Source: Cyprinodon diabolis (Eukaryota; Chordata; Actinopteri; Cyprinodontiformes; Cyprinodontidae). From it: a DNA stretch of 64,000 nucleotides. Positions 59,261 to 64,000 of the stretch are shown here, piece after piece (the first letter of the stretch is position 1; each line of letters begins with the position of its first letter). The notes beneath the pieces were generated by a model. The model was not told the DNA's origin. It saw nothing but the letters and a program-made list of their open reading frames with translations, and made no database searches. Made by a program: the position numbers and the translations under genes. The stretch lies in contig CM060064.1 in NCBI GenBank assembly GCA_030533445.1, positions 1,715,416-1,779,415 of the forward strand. Reading direction: 5' to 3'.

Positions 59261-59485
59261 TCCTTAAATAGGACCCTGAACATCCCGATTCTAAAAGCTC
59301 TGAACAGGGCTGCGGTGCTGGAGTCCAACATGCACCAGCAACTGGTCCAGACTTGTTCTGCTGGTAGAGCGACCAAATGGCCCCCATAAAGGGCCCCTAG
59401 ACTCTGTACTAGCAGCGCCTTTTATGGCAGCAAGGCCTGAACTGAATTTCCCTCTGGGCTTTAATAAAGTGTAATTGAATTGAAC
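59261..59485 (+). repeat. LINE-like 3' tail
   Basis: Ends CTGAATTTCCCTCTGGGC then TTTAATAAAGTGTAATTGAA (59464-59477), a tail like those of fish L2/CR1-type LINEs. It lies in the opposite orientation to the RT fragment just before it. Confidence 0.5.
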
Positions 59486-59760
59486 TCCCTTGTCTTTCTA
59501 GATGTAGTCAGGACCGTGTGTTGACTGATTTTCTGTCCTTTCTATGAGCTAATCCTCTTCATCACCCTAACATGATTCAAACTATTTCCCACTTTCATCA
59601 GAAACTTAACTATCAGCAAAACAGGAACAGGACTGAAATGTTTTCATTTTAGTAGAAACCGTCTTCAGTTTGACGGTGAACCTGAATAGATGTTTCTCAG
59701 ACGGGAGCAAACACATTCATGTTTCTCTACCCTTGTGGGGCCTTTCCTTTGGCATCCATT

Positions 59761-60010
59761 CAGGGCTGAGACAATTAATCGGATTAATCGAATATTGAAA
59801 TAATCATCAACTAATTTAGTAGTTGATTGTTAACTCTGTATAGAGACTAAAATATGCCTTTAGCGGACAGAGAGAACCACTTAGAGCAGGAATTATACCA
59901 TCCATCCATTTTCTGACACGCTTTATCCCAAGTGGGGTCGCGAGGGGTGCTGGTATCTCCATCTGTCTACGGGCGAGAGGCAGGGTCCATCCTGGACAGG
60001 TCGGCAGTCC
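59761..60010. repeat. Second AATTAATC-rich copy joined to another fish repeat
   Basis: 59764-59900 is a copy of 21443-21610, ending AGAGCAGGAATTATACC in both. It is followed directly by CATCCATTTTCTGACACGC, AGTGGGGTCGCGAGGGGTGC and ATCCTGGACAGGTCGGCAG (59907-60007), a widespread fish repeat. The 11-bp array begins 20 bp later. Confidence 0.75.
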
Positions 60011-60029
60011 ATTGCTGAGGAAGTATGGT

Positions 60030-60665
60030 CCCTGGTCCTTGGCTGGTCCTTGGTTGGTCCCTGGCTTGTCCTTGGCTGGTCCCTGGCTGGTCCTTGGCTG
60101 GTCCCTGGTTGGTCCCTGGCTGGTCCTTGGCTGGTCCTTGGCTGGTCCCTGGCTGGTCCTTGGTTGGTCCCTGGCTGGTCCTTGGCTGGTCCCTGGCTGA
60201 TCCTTGGTTGGTCCTTGGCTGGTCCTTGGCTGGTCCCTGGCTGGTCCTTGGCTGGTCCCTGGCTGGTCCTTAGCTGGTCCCTGGCTGGTCCTTAGCTGGT
60301 CCTTGGCTGATCCTTGGCTGGTCATTGGCTGGTCCTTAGCTGGTCATTGGCTGGTCCCTGGCTGGTCCTTAGCTGGTCCCTGGCTGGTCCTTAGCTGGTC
60401 CTTGGCTGATCCTTGGCTGGTCCTTGGCTGGTCCTTGGCTGGTCCCTGGCTGGTCCTTGGCTTGTCCTTGGCTGGTCCCTGGCTGGTCCTTGGCTGGTCC
60501 CTGGTTGGTCCCTGGCTGGTCCTTGGCTGGTCCTTGGCTGGTCCCTGGCTGGTCCTTGGTTGGTCCCTGGCTGGTCCTTGGCTGGTCCCTGGCTGATCCT
60601 TGGTTGGTCCTTGGCTGGTCCTTGGCTGGTCCCTGGCTGGTCCTTGGCTGGTCCCTGGCTGGTCC
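60030..60665. repeat. Second 11-bp minisatellite, about 58 units
   Basis: Units CTGGTCCTTGG and CTGGTCCCTGG, with TTGGTCC and CTGATCC variants. A 396-bp period (36 units) is visible: GGCTGATCCTTGGTTGG starts at 60195 and at 60591 with the same neighbours. The unit is one or two bases from that of the array at 19230-20535. No CAGTAGC terminal repeats flank it. Open readings in all frames are again due to the 11-bp period. Confidence 0.97.
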
Positions 60666-60952
60666 CTCTGATGTCCGGGAGGGAAGGTAGTTAAAGCGGA
60701 TAGAGGAATGGAAAAAATGAACATCATCTCTGTGTGCCATGACTGGAAGGAAAGAAAAAAGTCTCTAGATGTGAGAAGCTGATGGAGGTTAATCGCTAAA
60801 GACTGACGTTAAAACAGGTTAAAACATTTTATGGTGCAGCTTCTCTTCCTATACAACGGCTCATCTTATCTAACCTATCTTTGAGGTTTTCCCTGTAATA
60901 CCGCTGGTATTTCTGCTGCAGCCGACCTTTTTTCCATCTGCTTTGTCTCCAG
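60666..60952. other. Intron end before the tail exon
   Basis: No repeat recognised. The acceptor for the next exon is cttttttccatctgctttgtctccag-like, with a pyrimidine tract from about 60927. Confidence 0.6.
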
Positions 60953-61614
60953 GCACAGGGAAGCGCTCATCCCTCCAGGGGGAGGAGAAGGCCTCCTCTG
61001 GGACCCTCACTCTGCAGAAAGGGTCCAACTTCAACACCATGCCAGCCAGCATGGCCAAGGTTCACCTCCAGAATGTGGCCGACTACTCCAGCCACACGCT
61101 GACTCTGCGCAGGGAGAAAGGCGCCACCAAGGGAATCAGCACCGAGCTCCCTGGAGCTAAATCCATCTACATCTGCGACGGTGAGCTCTTCAAGCAGCTG
61201 GACGGAGATCTGCCTCGAGGGAACGGGGAGGGCAGCAGCTCCGACGGCGCTGGCAAAGGTCCGGGTTACATCATTCTACCCACCAACAACACTGGGACCC
61301 TGAAAGCTGCCAAGGCTAAAGACGAGCAGAGCGCCAAGTATAACACCACCATGGAGCAGCTCCCTCAGAGCAGGCTCATCCATCTGGCCAACCCTGCCAG
61401 CGGAGAACCTGTCCCCGGCTTCGGGCTCAAGAGCCTTCCCACCGAGCAGGTCAGCGTGTCGTGCTCAGACAGAGACTCGCCGGCTCATAACCTGCAGGGC
61501 GGAGCCAGAGACTCACACACAGCGAGAAGCTTGGCAGATGCAGGCGAGTCTGGCAACTCTGGCGTGATGTCCAAGAGTGAAACTGTGTCCACGCTGTCCA
61601 TGAGCTCGCTGGAG
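60953..61614 (+). CDS. adgrb1: adgrb1 exon: large cytoplasmic tail exon
   Basis: Acceptor gtctccag, donor GAG|gtaaga, 662 bp. Two bases complete Gly, then 220 codons follow, starting TGKRSSLQGEEK. Blocks resembling BAI1 are FNTMPASMAKVHL, SHTLTLRREK, CDGELFKQLDGDL, YIILPTNNTGTL, MEQLPQSRLIHLAN and, at the end, SETVSTLSMSSLE. Human BAI1 has a long polyproline stretch between the RLIHL and SSLE blocks; here that interval holds no proline run. The next exon (expected RRKSRY-like start) is not in the window, so the PDZ-binding C-terminus is missing only because the window ends. Confidence 0.95.
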
Positions 61615-61929
61615 GTAAGACGGCCGAACCTGGAAGGTTTCCCCAGGCCTTCCCAGTAACAAGCGATTTCTTTTGTTTCTTACTGAAAACACAAAATTAA
61701 ATCTGTTTCCAAGATACGTCAATAAAACAATCGGGTTTTTAAGGCTTACGTTAAATAAATCCTAAAATCAGGTGATTTTATCAACCTTTTATGCTGAATT
61801 TCAGAATTTTGGAAACATTGCTTCAAGTTTTCATCATTGAACCATAAAGCACTGATTTAATTTAAATAATTAAAATTAATTACATTTAGTTAAAAAAAGT
61901 TTCGAGCCCCATCAAAACAACAGCCACAA
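61615..61929. other. Intron, nothing recognised
   Basis: First part of the intron after the large tail exon; no feature seen. Confidence 0.5.
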
Positions 61930-61931
61930 TA

Positions 61932-62851
61932 CAGTAGCAGCCATTCAAAATGTCCTCACTTTCCTTGGCTGGTCACCTACATTTCCTCTTTAACCCGGGC
62001 GACACTGTCGAGTATTTTGCCCTTTTTGGGACGATTTCACAGTAATGAGAGAATTTTCCGATCAGGTCGACCTTCATCCTGATGGTGCGTGGTGTAGTGA
62101 ACAGGGGGTAACGAGGGGCGATCAGCCTCTAACGACCACCTCCCCATCAGGAATCGTAAGATCAGGAGAAAATCAAACATGTTTTAAATGCAGTCGGCCG
62201 TCATAAGGTGGTCGTGGATAAATCGCTCAGTGGGAAAACAAGGATTCTTCTTCTTCCTCTCAGATGTAAACCCAGCAGCATGGCGGGGGGGCAATGAGTG
62301 AAATGGAGTTCTTCCTGTAAACTGACAGACCGTAGTAGCCACGTTAGCTCAGCCATGTCTTTGTCCAAATACGTCGTCGCCTTTTCTTTTTAGGGCTTTC
62401 AGCACAAATTGCCTAAATATCCAAGGCAGCGCGTTTCACTCTAGTGAGCTTCATGTTCCTCTGCTACTGGTTTGGCTTCTGGATAGACGAGTCTGAGTAG
62501 CGCCATCTCACTGCCTGGTTTTTAGACGTACAGTGTGAGCAGGCAGATCGCATCAGAGCGTCGGGTCGCACAGTGTGAGAACAAACATCGTGAGCTGGGA
62601 ACTTTTAAACCCTGTAGTTCCATTGTACAGTAAGAGCTGTAGCTTCGTACGATTGAAAATATTGTACAGTGTATGTCCTGCTTTAAACATCAATCTTTGT
62701 ACTGGAATATTCTTTCTGTCAAGATTTGTGGACATAAAGATCGAAAGAGAAGCAGACCCAGGAGAAGGAGGGCTTTACTCCAGTGGCGGGAAGTTGGCTG
62801 CCATTCGCCTGGCGTTTGATCGTGAAGCGCCATTTTGAATGGCTGCTACTA
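61932..62851 (+). mobile_element. CAGTAGC inverted-repeat element, copy B (unexpanded)
   Basis: Starts CAGTAGCAGCCATTCAAAA and ends TTTTGAATGGCTGCTACTA (last base changed from G). TA lies at both edges (61930-61931, 62852-62853). It carries a single 11-bp-like unit, TTCCTTGGCTGGTCACC (61961-61977), exactly where copy A has its array. It shares GATTTGTGGACATAAAGATC (62724-62743) and GTTGGCTGCCATTCGCCTGG (62793-62812) with copy A. It has 600 bp of middle sequence that copy A lacks. No transposase. Confidence 0.85.
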
Positions 62852-63536
62852 TATTTGAAGTTATTTTAAGGTAGATTCAGCTGCATTTTACAGCAACAGA
62901 ATGCGCTAACATGGGCCAACAAACATTTTGTCAACTGCTAAAAGAAGGGGTCAAAACTAGGGCTAAACGATTTTCCAAATAAATCAAAATTACGATTTGT
63001 TTTAACCAATAATGCAATTTTACTTTGATTTTCCTTTGCATTAACCCCAAGCTTGCCAATGTTTCTCCCCAGCCTTTCAGTTTTTGACATCTTGCTGGCC
63101 CAGAGTTCATTGTTTCAGAGTTTTACTGTAACCTTACATTCACGGATCTGTAGCTGCAACTCTCTCTACCTTTCTATGTGGCAACAAACCCAATTTAAGT
63201 GTTCCACCGCCACCCAGCGGGCTCTGTGATTTGAAAATTGCGTTATGTTAAACTGCCATCATGGGGCCATTGCCATTCATTGCCCAGTCCTGGTCAGAAG
63301 TAGAACCAGCCCTGGAAATGATCCGGTTCTCTGCGTCTATTAGCTTAGCTAACTGGTGCTAAATCAGCGGCGTCAGTGTTTGACAGGAAGTGGGCTGATT
63401 GGCTGCTTTTTGACCTCCGGATTGGGTCAGGCAGCTGGCTGGTGCTGATGGACCAGAACTAAGACAGAACATTGAAACATGCAGGCAGTAACTGAACACA
63501 CTGAGGCAAATCATCACTAACTAGTGATGGAAAACA
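62852..63536. repeat. Intron with a fish repeat fragment
   Basis: 62956-63050 (TAGGGCTAAACGATTTTCC, AAATTACGATTTGTTTTAACC) is like a common fish interspersed repeat with AACGATTTT/AATTGCGATTT blocks. The remainder is unrecognised. Confidence 0.45.
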
Positions 63537-63805
63537 CACTGCAAAAAAAAAAGAAATAAGCAAAATATTCTTAAAATAAGTGTTTTTACTCTTCATTTGA
63601 GCAGATAAATGAGATAGTTTGCCCATGGAATTAGTCTCCTTTACTTTTAAAGTAAGATGATTAGATCATATGTACTTGAAATAAGACAATGCAATAGTTT
63701 TTTTTAGATTTAAATCATCTTGTTCCATTGGCAAAGTTTATCATGTCCTTAATTCAAGAAAAAAAGACTTATTTAGATTTCAGGTTTTGCTGCATTGCAG
63801 ATGTG
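63537..63805. mobile_element. MITE-like element with CACTGCAAAA / TTTGCTGCATTGCAG ends
   Basis: Left CACTGCAAAAAAAAAAGAAA; right GGTTTTGCTGCATTGCAG. The interior has ACTTGAAATAAGACAATGC and internal near-inverted AAGATGATTAGATC / TTTAAATCATCTTG. This layout is typical of a small fish inverted-repeat element. The target duplication is not clear. Confidence 0.5.
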
Positions 63806-64000
63806 TGGAAATAAAACAGTTTTTCCTTTTTTATTATTTTCTATGTTTGTCAGTTTTAAAAGCATCAGCTGATCTACTTGGATCGGTAACTCTGTTGTTC
63901 TGATCGGGCAAACGGTTCAATGATGCAACATTTAAAGTTTACCGTTATTATTGGTAGCAGTCAGACTGTAAACATCGTAAAGATCATCTTTTCATCACAT
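63806..64000. other. Intron, nothing recognised
   Basis: No feature seen at the right edge of the window. Confidence 0.5.

Noticed and set aside
59816..60740. Several Gln/Lys/Pro- or Trp/Leu-rich readings, collagen- or elastin-like at first sight
   Set aside because: They come from the second 11-bp array and have no flanking gene structure.

Overview
The window looks like genomic DNA from a teleost fish. It carries vertebrate exon/intron structure with GT-AG introns, high-copy fish interspersed repeats, Tc1-like and hAT-like DNA elements, L1- and L2/CR1-like LINE fragments, and very long tandem repeats. A percomorph, possibly a cyprinodontiform, is my guess from the repeat families (low confidence). 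Apart from transposon remnants I see only one gene.

That gene is on the + strand: the 3' half of an adhesion GPCR of the brain angiogenesis inhibitor type, adgrb1/BAI1. Eleven exons can be placed with compatible splice phases: 5183-5309 (GPS/GAIN end), 15837-15940 (TM1), 21761-21863 (TM2), 21951-22101 (TM3), 22189-22258 (TM4), 23225-23291 (start of TM5), 41245-41330 (end of TM5, third inner loop), 56024-56195 (TM6-TM7), 58042-58137, 58220-58259 and 60953-61614 (cytoplasmic tail). The extracellular exons lie before the window and the last tail exons (ELMO-binding region, PDZ ligand) lie after it. The tail resembles BAI1 more than BAI2 or BAI3; the a/b fish paralogue cannot be decided here.

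The rest is intron, unusually rich in tandem repeats. These are: (ATT)n at 4867; a 71-bp repeat at 5873; 2.7 kb of GAT/GGAT microsatellite ending about 45 bp before the TM1 exon; an 11-bp minisatellite of about 1.3 kb inside a TA-flanked inverted-repeat element (19193-20788); an A/T-rich short repeat (23935-24500); a 13.8-kb, 28-bp-unit minisatellite (24745-38555) splitting TM5; a 17-bp array (46975-47955); a 40-bp array in 120-bp higher-order units (50036-50918); and a second 11-bp array (60030-60665).

The most interesting pattern is that the 11-bp minisatellite sits inside members of one short inverted-repeat transposon family in three expansion states (about 1, about 2-3 and about 118 units), with a fourth, larger-than-seed array outside any recognisable terminal repeats. 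Three hAT-like elements have clear 8-bp target-site duplications (2217-2631, 42284-43522, 55088-55768). A frameshifted THAP-domain remnant lies between perfect 20-bp inverted repeats containing full CRE palindromes (11210-11657). I found no convincing second host gene, RNA gene or novel enzymatic system.
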